From: an uncultured Campylobacter sp.
GTDB taxonomy: Bacteria > Campylobacterota > Campylobacteria > Campylobacterales > Campylobacteraceae
NCBI GenBank assembly: GCA_937965895.1
Contig: CALCKS010000125.1
Location: 1-52,731, forward strand
Direction: 5' to 3'
DNA length: 52,731 nucleotides
The first letter of the stretch is position 1. Every line of letters begins with the position of its first letter. The notes under the pieces were generated by a model. The model was given only the letters and a program-made list of their open reading frames with translations, did no database searches and was not told where the DNA came from. This document shows positions 1 to 7,897 of the stretch, in pieces. A program made the translations under genes and the position numbers.

Positions 1-249
1 GAGGAGAGTTGACCCTAGTACGAGAGGACCGGGTTGAACCGACCACTGGTGTACCAGTTATCCTGCCAAGGGTAGCGCTGGGTAGCTATGTCGGGATGTG
101 ATAACCGCTGAAAGCATCTAAGCAGGAAGCCAACTCCAAGATGAATCTTCTTTTAAGAGCTCTTATAGACTATAAGTTTGATAGGCTGGGTGTGTAATGG
201 ATGAAAGTCCTTTAGCTGACCAGTACTAATAGCTCGTCTGCTTATCTTT
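1..249 (+). rRNA. 23S ribosomal RNA, 3' end (partial)
   Basis: This is the last part of a 23S rRNA gene cut by the window edge. The alpha-sarcin/ricin loop core AGTACGAGAGGACC lies near position 16, and the conserved helices of domain VI follow. The 3' end is placed at about 249 by analogy with the GCTTAACCTT ending of E. coli. The segment 239-245 (TGCTTAT) could also pair with 252-258 (ATAAGCA) just beyond it, which may matter for 3' processing. The exact end is uncertain by several bases. Confidence 0.95.
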
Positions 250-373
250 TAATAAGCATCACTTCCTTGTTAAGGGTAATTTTACTTCGAAAATCCGAAA
301 TAAAATATCTAAGTTATACCTTATCAAGATCTTGTTTTAGTTAAAATGAGATTTGACTTTTAACAATTAAATA

Positions 374-420
374 GCAGTGTTAAAGAAGTAAATTAATATA
401 GTTTATTTCTTTAACACTGC
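374..420 (+). other. Long hairpin in the 23S-5S spacer, likely processing stem
   Basis: Bases 374-392 pair with 402-420 over 19 positions with only one G-U wobble. They enclose a 9-base AT loop. The right arm runs into the first bases of 5S rRNA, so in the precursor this stem competes with or precedes folding of the 5S terminal helix. There is no T-run after it and 5S follows at once, so it is not a terminator. The probable role is an RNase III-type cut site releasing 5S. That role is inferred. Confidence 0.6.
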
Positions 421-537
421 CCGTGACTATACAGACGAGGAAACGCCTTGCTCCATCTCGAACCAAGAAGCTAAGCTCGTCCTGGCTGATGATACTCTCC
501 CTTACTGGGATGTCGGGAAAGTAGGTCGTTGCGGGCT
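419..537 (+). rRNA. rrf: 5S ribosomal RNA
   Basis: About 119 nt with paired ends GCCCG near 419 and GCGGGC near 531. The loop A to loop C sequence reads like bacterial 5S (CGAGGAAACGCCTTGCTCCA, then CGAACCAAGAAGCTAAGC and the GGTCGTTGCGGGC end). It follows 23S by about 170 bases, the usual order in an rRNA operon. Ends are approximate to a few bases. Confidence 0.93.
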
Positions 538-546
538 TTGTTTTTA
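531..546 (+). terminator. Probable rRNA operon terminator formed by the 5S end
   Basis: The 3' strand of the 5S terminal helix (GCGGGC) is followed directly by TTTGTTTTTATTC. A GC-rich stem plus U-tract can serve as an intrinsic terminator without a separate hairpin. No other strong hairpin is seen nearby. Confidence 0.45.
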
Positions 547-1539
547 TTCTTTTATTCCTTTATACTTTTTATACCTTATTTTACATTCTTTATTCTTTGG
601 TTTGGTTCTCTTGTAATCTATTGTCTGTTTTTACAAATTTGTTTTTGGCTTTATAACTTGTTCTGGAATGTTGTTTTTTGGCTTTAGAAATTTGTGTTTT
701 ACTTAATGAATAAATTCAAGCAACTTGATTGCTTGTAATGAGACTATGTTTTTAAATAACCTTACTAAGGTTTTTATGTCTTATGAAATATGTTTGGGTT
801 TGGGCGGATTGCCTTGTCTGGGATTTTATTAAGAAACTATAATTAATAGCTAAAAACAGTTATCTTATTTTTGTTTAGCATTTTTGCCTTTATTACATAG
901 AGAGTTTTTAGTGTAGTTGGCTGAGTATTCAACTTTGGTGTGTTGAGCTGGGTCTTATGCTTTTTAGACTCAAGATAAGTTAAAAACTTTTAAAGGAATT
1001 TTTCTCAAAGAGTGTGCAAGCACAAGAACTATGATTTTGTAGATGAAAACAAGCATATCTACCGTTCGCGATTTTCTGAGAAATAATTTAGAGAAATTCT
1101 CAAGTACTTTGCAGAAGATATGTAGAAGAAAAATAAGTAAATTTTGCGATGAGATTTCCAAGCCCGCCTAGAAGCTTTGCTTTCAGATTGGGAAAGCCGC
1201 TTTTACTACTTCGCTTCGCTCGTTACTCCAATCGGAACGGTATGCTTAAAATGGACGGAAATAGTCATGAGCTGCTCTGTTAGTGAACTAATACCGATAC
1301 TGCAGAAGTTTCTCAATTTACTTATTTTATTGACTGTTTTTCTGAGACTTTGGAAAATTATGCTATTTTAGAGCTTCTATATCAGATAAAAATGCTATAA
1401 GATTTCTTTAAATTAGCTTAGAAATTCTTGAACGGATTATACACTTGGTTCTCATGTTTTTCATGGCAACTTAATACTTCTTATATTTAAATTAAGTTCC
1501 GTTAAGTCTAATTTAATATTGTATATGGGTGATTGAGAG
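541..1539. other. AT-rich gene-free gap between 5S rRNA and pbpB
   Basis: About 1 kb clearly richer in A+T than the flanking genes. The two open frames of 63-64 codons (970-1161 minus, 1177-1371 plus) have no recognisable family and no good ribosome binding site, so I do not call them genes. Structures seen are a CAAGCAA/TTGCTTG hairpin at 717-735, a promoter-like pair at 814-843, and an AACTTAAT/ATTAAGTT inverted repeat at 1468-1498. The island at 1150-1260 is more GC-rich than the rest. No tRNA is apparent. Confidence 0.6.
814..843 (+). promoter_or_regulatory. Orphan sigma-70-like promoter
   Basis: TTGTCT at 814-819 and a perfect TATAAT at 838-843 are separated by 18 bases. No gene on the plus strand follows within a sensible distance. 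Chance occurrence in AT-rich DNA is possible. Confidence 0.3.
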
Positions 1540-3387
1540 TTAATTCTTTTTTTGCTTGCTTTTAGAATTTGAGTTTGTGGTTTTTTTCTCTGTATTTTCG
1601 GTTGGCGGCGCAGCTTGTTCCGGCGCGGTCAAATTTTCATCGGGTTTTAAAAATCCCTCTTCTACCATCAGCTCTACGGCCGCTCTAAACGTCGGTAGCG
1701 CGCTCTGTGCGCCGAAATAATAATACGGTTTCTTTGGCTCTCTGGCTAAAACACCTATCGTATAGCTATTGCCCTGTGAGTCGTTGACGAATCCGAAAAA
1801 CGAGCCGTTATAGGTATTTGCGTAGCCACCGGTCGTGGCGATGTGTGCGGTACCTGTTTTGCCGCCGATTTCTAGGCCTTCTACCTTCGCTCTTTTGCCG
1901 GTGCCGATCTCGACGGTTTTTATCAGGATGCGCTTCATCCTTTCGGCCGCTTCTTGACTTATGGCTTCGACCGGTTTTGGGTCGTTTACGACGAAAAATT
2001 TGCCGTCTTTATAGAGCGAGTCCACGACCTTTGGCGTCACCATTACGCCTTTGTTATTAAATACGTTATACGCCTTTAAAAGCTGGATAAAAGTCGCTTG
2101 CAAACCGTATCCGTAGCTGATCGTAGCTTTGTAAATTTGCGAATTTAGCTTGGCTACGGGCGGCATATTTCCGACCTGCTCGTATGGCATATCGATGCCG
2201 GTTTTTTGTGTGAAGCCGAAATTTAAAAGCCCTGAGTAAATTTGAGAACCGTCTAGGCGCTGGGCGATTTGTATCATGCCGATATTTGAGCTGTATACAA
2301 TGATATCCTCAGCCGTGAGAAATGGCTCTGGGTGCGTGTCTTTTATTGTGCGTTTGCCCAGCTGGTAGACGCCGTTGTAGGTGTTTATCCGCTCGAGCGG
2401 ATTGATTTTGTCGTTTGCTAAAAGAAGGGCGAAAATAAACGGTTTAAATACCGAACCGACCTCGTATGCATACTCGGTTGCTGAGGAGTTTAGTGACTTG
2501 TAGTCTTGTTTTCTGATGTTTGAGGGGCTATATCTAGAGGTGCTGGCAAGCGCTAGTAGGCCGCCTGTTTTTGAGTCCATTATGCCTACGATTATCTCTT
2601 TTGCGTTTAGAAATTCTTTCTTTTCGTCGATGATCTGCTCTAGTCTGGTTTGCAGTTTAAGCGAGGCGTTTAAGATGATATCGTATCCGTCCACGCGGTT
2701 AGCCAAATTTGAATCGCCCGTAAGAATGATGTTGTTTCCGATATCTTTTGGGCCTAGCAGTTTTGCGTCTTGGATCGAGGAGATGTAGTATTCGTAGGCT
2801 TTTTCTACGCCTTTTACGCCCTCGGTTTTAGTGATACCGTCTTTTTCGACCTTTTTTACGTAGCCTATCATCGGAGTGAGCGCGTCGGCGGCGACGTATT
2901 GCCTGCTTTCGCCGCTTTCTACTATGCTCATATTACGCAGTATTGCAGCACCGGTATTTGGGTCTTCGTAGGGGATAAAGATTTTTTTTCTATACAGCTT
3001 TTTTGATAGCTCCTGTAGATACGCCGCGCCCTTGGCGTCGATCTTATAGGATAGCGTAACGGCGCCTTTTTGGCTGTTGATGATTTTAGTTACGCGCTTG
3101 ATATCGTCGCCGCTATATATACAGTAAAGTTTGATAAATAGATCTTTTTTATCGGGGTCGATGTTTCTAGTATCTACCATCACTTTGTAGAGCTTTTGGC
3201 TGCCGGTGATACTAAATCCGTCCTTTGTGATAATGTTGCCGCGTAGGGCCGTGTTTATGTCGCTGGTTTCCAGTTTTGGCAGGCGTCTTTCGATATTTGC
3301 TCGGTAAAAAATAACTGCCAAAAATATGCAGATAAAAAATAGAATAAACGCAAATAAAGCGATTGTTTTTGATTTTCGCTGATTCAA
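1540..3387 (-). CDS. pbpB: Septal peptidoglycan transpeptidase (FtsI/PBP-type penicillin-binding protein)
   Basis: A 615-residue class B penicillin-binding protein, which crosslinks septal peptidoglycan in the periplasm as part of the divisome. Seen: short cytoplasmic N-terminus, one membrane anchor at about residues 8-28, a pedestal domain, then a transpeptidase domain. The three active-site motifs are intact: S312-V-F-K (SxxK), S366-S-N (SxN) and K510-T-G. The C-terminal tail is low-complexity, rich in T, S, N and K. It starts 3 bases after the fliE stop, so it is the last gene of the flagellar rod operon, as I recall for C. jejuni (Cj0525c). The absence of any GTAse domain excludes a class A enzyme. 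FtsI rather than PBP2 (MrdA) is inferred from context. Confidence 0.9.
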   Translation of the reverse strand: MNQRKSKTIALFAFILFFICIFLAVIFYRANIERRLPKLETSDINTALRGNIITKDGFSITGSQKLYKVMVDTRNIDPDKKDLFIKLYCIYSGDDIKRVTKIINSQKGAVTLSYKIDAKGAAYLQELSKKLYRKKIFIPYEDPNTGAAILRNMSIVESGESRQYVAADALTPMIGYVKKVEKDGITKTEGVKGVEKAYEYYISSIQDAKLLGPKDIGNNIILTGDSNLANRVDGYDIILNASLKLQTRLEQIIDEKKEFLNAKEIIVGIMDSKTGGLLALASTSRYSPSNIRKQDYKSLNSSATEYAYEVGSVFKPFIFALLLANDKINPLERINTYNGVYQLGKRTIKDTHPEPFLTAEDIIVYSSNIGMIQIAQRLDGSQIYSGLLNFGFTQKTGIDMPYEQVGNMPPVAKLNSQIYKATISYGYGLQATFIQLLKAYNVFNNKGVMVTPKVVDSLYKDGKFFVVNDPKPVEAISQEAAERMKRILIKTVEIGTGKRAKVEGLEIGGKTGTAHIATTGGYANTYNGSFFGFVNDSQGNSYTIGVLAREPKKPYYYFGAQSALPTFRAAVELMVEEGFLKPDENLTAPEQAAPPTENTEKKTTNSNSKSKQKKN

Positions 3388-3390
3388 GGT

Positions 3391-3693
3391 TTAAATTTGC
3401 GTTCTTGAGATTTCTTTGTATGCGCTTAGGGCCTTGTTGCGGATCTCCAGCATGAGTTTCATCGACGTGTCGGCCTTGCCGATAGCGATAGCGGCTTGGT
3501 GCAGGTCTTTTACCTCGCCCGTTGCTAGGTCGGCGATGGCTTTGTCTGCGTTGATTTGTATCTCGTTTAGCTCTTTTAGCGAACTATCTAGCACGTCGCC
3601 GAAATTTAGCTCGCCTTTTTGGTTTTGTAGAGTCTTTGCTTCTTTTTTTTCAAACGGCGAAGCAACCGAGCCGATTTTATCTATGTTCGTCAT
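3391..3693 (-). CDS. fliE: Flagellar hook-basal body protein FliE
   Basis: 100 residues, the usual FliE size. FliE joins the MS ring to the proximal rod FlgB and is needed for flagellar type III export. The C-terminal two thirds match the family: a LNEIQINADKAIADLATGEV stretch followed by HQAAIAIGKADTSMKLMLEIRNKALSAY. There is no signal peptide, as expected for a substrate of the flagellar export gate. It follows flgC by 5 bases and precedes pbpB by 3, so it is translated from the same mRNA. Confidence 0.95.
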   Translation of the reverse strand: MTNIDKIGSVASPFEKKEAKTLQNQKGELNFGDVLDSSLKELNEIQINADKAIADLATGEVKDLHQAAIAIGKADTSMKLMLEIRNKALSAYKEISRTQI

Positions 3694-3698
3694 AAAAT

Positions 3699-4196
3699 TT
3701 AACCTTGTAATAATTCTAATGCGCTTTGAGCGATCGTTTTAGCCGACTGAAATGCCGAAACGTTTGCCTGATAGGCGCGCGTGGCTTCGATCAGATCCGC
3801 CATTTCGATGACTGGATTGATATTTGGGTACGCTACGTAGCCCCTCGCGTCGGCGTCAGGGTGAGACGGATCGTATTTTAGCTTAAAATCCTTATCGTCG
3901 CGCACTATCTTGTCAACTACGACGCTCATTATAGCAGGTTTTGCGTCTTTTGTATAGAATTTATCGTCTAGCGGATTTTCGTATTCGAGCAAGTTATGTT
4001 TTTTTGCTACTTCGTCGTTTAGTACGCTATCAAAATCAACCGCCTTAAATATCACCTCGCGGCGTCTATACGGGCCGCCTTCTGCCGTTCGCACGGTATT
4101 TGCGTTGGCGATGTTGGAGCTGATGACATTCATCCTAAAGCGCTGGGCGCTTAGTCCGTATCCGCTGATATCAAAGTCGCTTAAATAATTACTCAT
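3699..4196 (-). CDS. flgC: Flagellar proximal rod protein FlgC
   Basis: 165 residues. FlgC is a rod subunit crossing the periplasm. The N-terminal rod signature (FDISGYGLSAQRFRMNVISS then NIANANTVRT) and the C-terminal helix (VIEMADLIEATRAYQANVSA) bracket a variable middle region. Both helices form the D0 coiled coil of axial flagellar proteins. It lies 9 bases after flgB and 5 before fliE. Confidence 0.96.
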   Translation of the reverse strand: MSNYLSDFDISGYGLSAQRFRMNVISSNIANANTVRTAEGGPYRRREVIFKAVDFDSVLNDEVAKKHNLLEYENPLDDKFYTKDAKPAIMSVVVDKIVRDDKDFKLKYDPSHPDADARGYVAYPNINPVIEMADLIEATRAYQANVSAFQSAKTIAQSALELLQG

Positions 4197-4205
4197 AATC
4201 TATCC

Positions 4206-4643
4206 TTAAATTTTGCTGCTAGCGTCAATAACGTTTTTAAATATCTGGCCGCTTTGCCTCATGGCGCGATCAAGCGCGGTTACCATTATCGCGTTTTTAC
4301 TAAGCTCCGTCGTCTCGACATCCAGATCGACGGTGTTTGCGTCGTTTCGCGCCATATGTCCGTCGCGTAAAAATATCGTCGCCCCGTTTGACGCCGGAAA
4401 ATCAACGCGAGGAAAGTGCGCGCCGTCCGTTTGTGCGAGTTTTAAAATTTTATTTTCGTCTTTGCCGTAGATCTCTTGCGCTGTTTGCGACAAGGCCGCC
4501 TCAAACGCGATGTCGCGGGCTTTATAAAAAGGCGTATCGATGTTTGCTATGTTGCCAGAAATCATCTGCTGGCGTAAATTTCTGCTTGCCAGCGCGCTTT
4601 CTACGAGCGGTTTTGATTTTGAGGTTTGGATACCTGCGAACAT
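4206..4643 (-). CDS. flgB: Flagellar proximal rod protein FlgB
   Basis: 145 residues, first gene of the flgB-flgC-fliE-pbpB operon. FlgB forms the base of the flagellar rod. The N-terminal rod motif LRQQMISGNIANIDTPFYKA is present, as is the C-terminal helix with MVTALDRAMRQSGQIF. The ATG at 4643 is preceded by AAGG about 8 bases upstream. A sigma-54 promoter lies 37-55 bases upstream, overlapping nothing but the end of aat. Confidence 0.96.
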   Translation of the reverse strand: MFAGIQTSKSKPLVESALASRNLRQQMISGNIANIDTPFYKARDIAFEAALSQTAQEIYGKDENKILKLAQTDGAHFPRVDFPASNGATIFLRDGHMARNDANTVDLDVETTELSKNAIMVTALDRAMRQSGQIFKNVIDASSKI

Positions 4644-4679
4644 TTTCTTGCCTTTTTTATCTAAATTTTACGAGATAAT

Positions 4680-4698
4680 AAGCAAAAGACGTTCCAAA
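4680..4698 (-). promoter_or_regulatory. Sigma-54 (RpoN) promoter of the flgB operon
   Basis: The minus strand reads TTTGGAACGTCTTTTGCTT. The invariant GG (-24) and GC (-12) are exactly 10 bases apart, as sigma-54 requires, and the sequence agrees with the TTGGAAC-N4-TTGCTT form known from Campylobacter flagellar genes. Transcription would start near 4670, giving a leader of about 27 bases before flgB. It sits in the 56-base gap after the aat stop codon. Activation by the FlgR/FlgS system is known in the genus and inferred here. Confidence 0.85.
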
Positions 4699-4699
4699 T

Positions 4700-5359
4700 T
4701 TAGGGTAAATTTTTAAATTCACTAAACCCACTAGGCTGCTGTTTTAGTTCGTTAAATTTGGCTAAAAACTCGCTTCGCCTCATCGCTTTTGCACCCATAA
4801 ATTTTAGGTGCTCGTTCATGACCTGGCAGTCGATGAGAAAATCAAACGGCTCTAAAGCGCGGCAAAGCGCGATGAGAGCAACCTTTGACGCGCCGGTTTT
4901 TAGACTGATCATACTCTCGCCGCAAAAGACCTTGCCAAAAATTTGCCCGTAAAGCCCGCCCGCCAGCTCGCCGTCCTCATAAACCTCTACGCTGTGCGAG
5001 ACGCCGAGACGATGCAAATTTAGGTAGGCGCGCACGATGTCTCCCGATAGCCACGTGGGTTCGCGTTTTTCGCGCTCACTTTTGCAGATTTTTAGGAAAT
5101 TTTCAAAGTCGTAATCAAACCGCACTTCAAATTTTTTAAGCGCGGATTTTATGCTTTGTTGCACGCGCACTTCGCTTGGAATCAGCACCGCGCGCGGGTC
5201 TGGCGACCACCAGTATATGGGCTCGCCGGGTAAAAACCACGGGAAAATGCCTTTGTCGTAAGCTTGCAAAAGAGCATCGGCGCTCAAATCGCCGCCGACG
5301 GCTAAAGGGGAGTTTGCAGGGGCGTTTGCAGGGTCGGGAAAGTTATAGATTTTTTCCAA
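4700..5359 (-). CDS. aat: Leucyl/phenylalanyl-tRNA-protein transferase
   Basis: 219 residues. The enzyme moves Leu or Phe from aminoacyl-tRNA to proteins with N-terminal Arg or Lys, creating a bacterial N-degron. Family motifs visible: FPDPANAPANSPLAVGGDLS at the start, GIFPWFLPGEPIYWWSPDPR, and the acyl-tRNA site stretch GKVFCGESMIS. It lies 18 bases after clpA in the same direction. The product made by Aat is the substrate recognised by ClpS and destroyed by ClpAP, so neighbouring genes form one pathway. Confidence 0.95.
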   Translation of the reverse strand: MEKIYNFPDPANAPANSPLAVGGDLSADALLQAYDKGIFPWFLPGEPIYWWSPDPRAVLIPSEVRVQQSIKSALKKFEVRFDYDFENFLKICKSEREKREPTWLSGDIVRAYLNLHRLGVSHSVEVYEDGELAGGLYGQIFGKVFCGESMISLKTGASKVALIALCRALEPFDFLIDCQVMNEHLKFMGAKAMRRSEFLAKFNELKQQPSGFSEFKNLP

Positions 5360-5377
5360 ATTTGACCCTGCGACCGC

Positions 5378-7546
5378 TTATTTTATGGCTTCAAATTTAA
5401 ACGCCAGCTCGCCGTTTTTTAGCGCGATGTTTGCGACGCCGCCGTTTTTTAGCGCGCCGAAAAGTATCTCGTCGCTAAGCTTGGTCGAGATCTCGTCTTG
5501 GACCAGGCGTTTTAGATTTCTCGCGCCGAATTCCTTGCTATAGCCCTTTTGCCAGAGATATTTTTTAGCTTCGGCGGAGGCTTTTAGGACGACTTTTTTC
5601 TCGGCTAGGCTTGAGTTTATCTCATTGATTATCTTTTGTGCGATGAGGCTTAGCGCGTCCTCGCTAAGGTCGTTAAAATGCACGATTTTATCGATTCGGT
5701 TGCGAAACTCGGGGCTAAAAAATCCCTTTACCGCGGAGTCTGCTTTACCGCTTTCGTCTTTGCTAAAGCCCAGCGTCGGAGCCTCTTTTGAGCCCAAATT
5801 TGAGCTCATTATGATGACTGCGTTGCGAAAATCGCTCTTTGCGCCCGTGTTATCGGTGAGGCTAGCGCCGTCAAAAATTTGCAAAAAGACGTTTATCATC
5901 TCGTCGCTGGCCTTTTCGATCTCGTCAAACAAAATCACGCTATAGGGGTGCTTTTTAACGGCATTTGTGAGTATACCGCCCTCTTCAAAACCTACATATC
6001 CAGGAGGCGCGCCGATGAGACGCGAGACGCTGTGCTTTTCCATGTATTCGCTCATATCAAACCGCTCGAAATGCATGCCCAAATTTCGCGCTAGAGCCGC
6101 GCTTAGCTCGCTTTTGCCTACGCCGCTTGATCCAGTAAACAAAAACACTCCCACGGGCGCGTTTGGTTGCTTTAGCCCCGCATAAGAGCGCTTGATCGCC
6201 GCTACTAGCGTATCTACGGCCTCGTCTTGGCCGAAAATTTCGGACTTCAGTCTTTGGGCTAGGTTTTTTAAATTTGCCGCGGCGTCAGATTTTAGATTGG
6301 TATCCGGGATATTTGCCATCTTGCTTAAAACCGCGCTTAGATCGGACATTTTCACGGTTTTGGTTTTGTTTTGTAGGGCTAGAGCCGCGCCGACCTCGTC
6401 GATGAGATCGATGGCGCTATCGGGCAAAAATCTATCGTTTAGGTATTTTTTGGCTAGCTCTACGCTTTTAGTTAAAATTTCGTCGCTAAATTTGACTCCG
6501 TGAAAGCTCTCGTATTTGGCGCGAAGTCCTTTTAGGATATCGACGCTCTCGTCCGCGCTTGGCTCTACGACGTCGATTTTGGCAAATCGGCGCGAGAGGG
6601 CTTTTTCTTTTTCAAAAAAGCTGCGATACTCCGCGTACGTCGTCGCTCCGATGCAGCGAAGCGAGCCGTTAGCTAGGGCTGGCTTTAGTAAATTTGACAT
6701 ATCAAGCCCGCCGCCGTTCGTGGCTCCCGCGCCCACGATCGTGTGAATCTCGTCGATAAAAACTATCGCATCCTCCTGCTCGGCCACCTCGTCCATCACG
6801 TCTTTTAGGCGCTTTTCAAAGTCGCCGCGGTATTTCGTGCCCGCTATCATCGCGCCGATATCTAGGGCAAAAATTTGCGCCTGCTTTAGCCGCTGCGGCA
6901 CCTCGCCGCTTGCGACTTTTAGCGCGAGCCCCTCGACTACGGCGGTTTTGCCCACGCCCGCTTCGCCTACTAGGATAGGATTATTTTTCTTGCGGCGGCT
7001 TAGCGTTTGCATTAGCCTTGCTAGCTCGTTTTCGCGCCCGATGATCGGATCGATCTTGCCCTCGGCGGCTAGTTTGGTTAAATTTGACGAGTATTTGGCG
7101 AGGTTTTGGAAGTTTTTAGCGCGAGCCTGCTTGTCGTCTTTTGCGTGGTGTTTGATCTTTTGCGGATCGACGTCGTAAAATTCCAAAATTTTAGCCCCGT
7201 ACGTGTCGCCTCTGGCTGCGATTTTAAAGAGCAAATCCCTGATGCCGACGTTTTTGTCCTTTAGCTCTGTGTTTAGCTCTTTAAAAATTTGCTCCAAAAG
7301 CACAGTCATACGCGGCTGTTTGTGGTGCGGAACTTGTTCGTTGGTTTGCAAAAGATAGTTTTTTAGATCGCTTTTTAGCCCCTCGACGTCGGTGAGTCCG
7401 GCCTCTGCTAGGATATCTCTAGTCTCTTCGTTTAAATTTACCAGCACGAAAAGCACGTGCTCGCTGGTTAGATACTCGTGAAAATTCGAGTAGGCAAACT
7501 GCCCGGCCTTTTCCAAAAGATAGCTTAAATCCGAGTCAAACATCAT
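5378..7546 (-). CDS. clpA: ATP-dependent Clp protease ATP-binding subunit ClpA
   Basis: 722 residues, a two-ring AAA+ unfoldase that feeds proteins to ClpP. Seen: N-domain (about 1-145), first AAA module with Walker A G194-EAGVGK200-T and Walker B IVFIDEIH (261-268), second module with Walker A GSSGVGK (472-478) and Walker B VILFDE. The loop L592-G-F594 matches the (I/L)G(F/L) tripeptide that docks in ClpP. The lack of a long coiled-coil middle domain separates it from ClpB. It is preceded by clpS (39 bases) and followed by aat. No clpP lies in the window. Confidence 0.96.
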   Translation of the reverse strand: MMFDSDLSYLLEKAGQFAYSNFHEYLTSEHVLFVLVNLNEETRDILAEAGLTDVEGLKSDLKNYLLQTNEQVPHHKQPRMTVLLEQIFKELNTELKDKNVGIRDLLFKIAARGDTYGAKILEFYDVDPQKIKHHAKDDKQARAKNFQNLAKYSSNLTKLAAEGKIDPIIGRENELARLMQTLSRRKKNNPILVGEAGVGKTAVVEGLALKVASGEVPQRLKQAQIFALDIGAMIAGTKYRGDFEKRLKDVMDEVAEQEDAIVFIDEIHTIVGAGATNGGGLDMSNLLKPALANGSLRCIGATTYAEYRSFFEKEKALSRRFAKIDVVEPSADESVDILKGLRAKYESFHGVKFSDEILTKSVELAKKYLNDRFLPDSAIDLIDEVGAALALQNKTKTVKMSDLSAVLSKMANIPDTNLKSDAAANLKNLAQRLKSEIFGQDEAVDTLVAAIKRSYAGLKQPNAPVGVFLFTGSSGVGKSELSAALARNLGMHFERFDMSEYMEKHSVSRLIGAPPGYVGFEEGGILTNAVKKHPYSVILFDEIEKASDEMINVFLQIFDGASLTDNTGAKSDFRNAVIIMSSNLGSKEAPTLGFSKDESGKADSAVKGFFSPEFRNRIDKIVHFNDLSEDALSLIAQKIINEINSSLAEKKVVLKASAEAKKYLWQKGYSKEFGARNLKRLVQDEISTKLSDEILFGALKNGGVANIALKNGELAFKFEAIK

Positions 7547-7585
7547 TTCCTCCTCTTTGCGCTTTTTGCGTGCCCGTTATGCGGG

Positions 7586-7897
7586 CTATTCTTCCTCGAC
7601 GACGGCCTTTAGCGGATAGCCCGCGGCGGCTGCGGCTTTTAGCGTTTGGTTTTGTTTAGTTTGGGCGATCTCTTTAGTATAGACGCCCGCCACTCCGCTG
7701 CCTTCGTTGTGTATTTTTAGCATCACGGCTACAGCGCTTTGCATATCGCGATTAAAAATCTCTACCAGCACGCTAACTACGAAATCCATACTCGTAACGT
7801 CATCGTTTAGTAAAACAACCTTAAATTTACGCGGAAATTCCGGTTTTTCCTTTACGTCTATGCCGTGCTCCCGCTCGGTGTCGGTTTTAGCGGGCAT
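7586..7897 (-). CDS. clpS: ClpA adaptor ClpS (N-recognin)
   Basis: 103 residues. ClpS binds proteins with N-terminal Leu, Phe, Tyr or Trp and hands them to ClpA. The substrate pocket is canonical: the VVLLNDDVTSMDFVVSVL stretch (NDD plus M and F), and the His in MLKIHNEGSG. A flexible N-terminal extension of about 24 residues, needed for ClpA engagement, is present. It overlaps the end of the thioredoxin-like gene by 11 bases, so translation is probably coupled. Confidence 0.95.
   Translation of the reverse strand: MPAKTDTEREHGIDVKEKPEFPRKFKVVLLNDDVTSMDFVVSVLVEIFNRDMQSAVAVMLKIHNEGSGVAGVYTKEIAQTKQNQTLKAAAAAGYPLKAVVEEE

Noticed and set aside
970..1161. 63-codon minus-strand frame rich in hydrophobic residues
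   Set aside because: AT-rich DNA readily gives L, I, F and K codons. There is no ribosome site, no clear topology and no family.
1177..1371. 64-codon plus-strand frame in the rRNA-pbpB gap
   Set aside because: Composition and start context are poor, and it shows only vague resemblance to the minus-strand frame nearby.
2516..3006. Open frames opposite pbpB, as well as many opposite clpA, uvrD, secDF, leuS and mfd
   Set aside because: They lie wholly inside well-recognised genes on the other strand and show no family signature.
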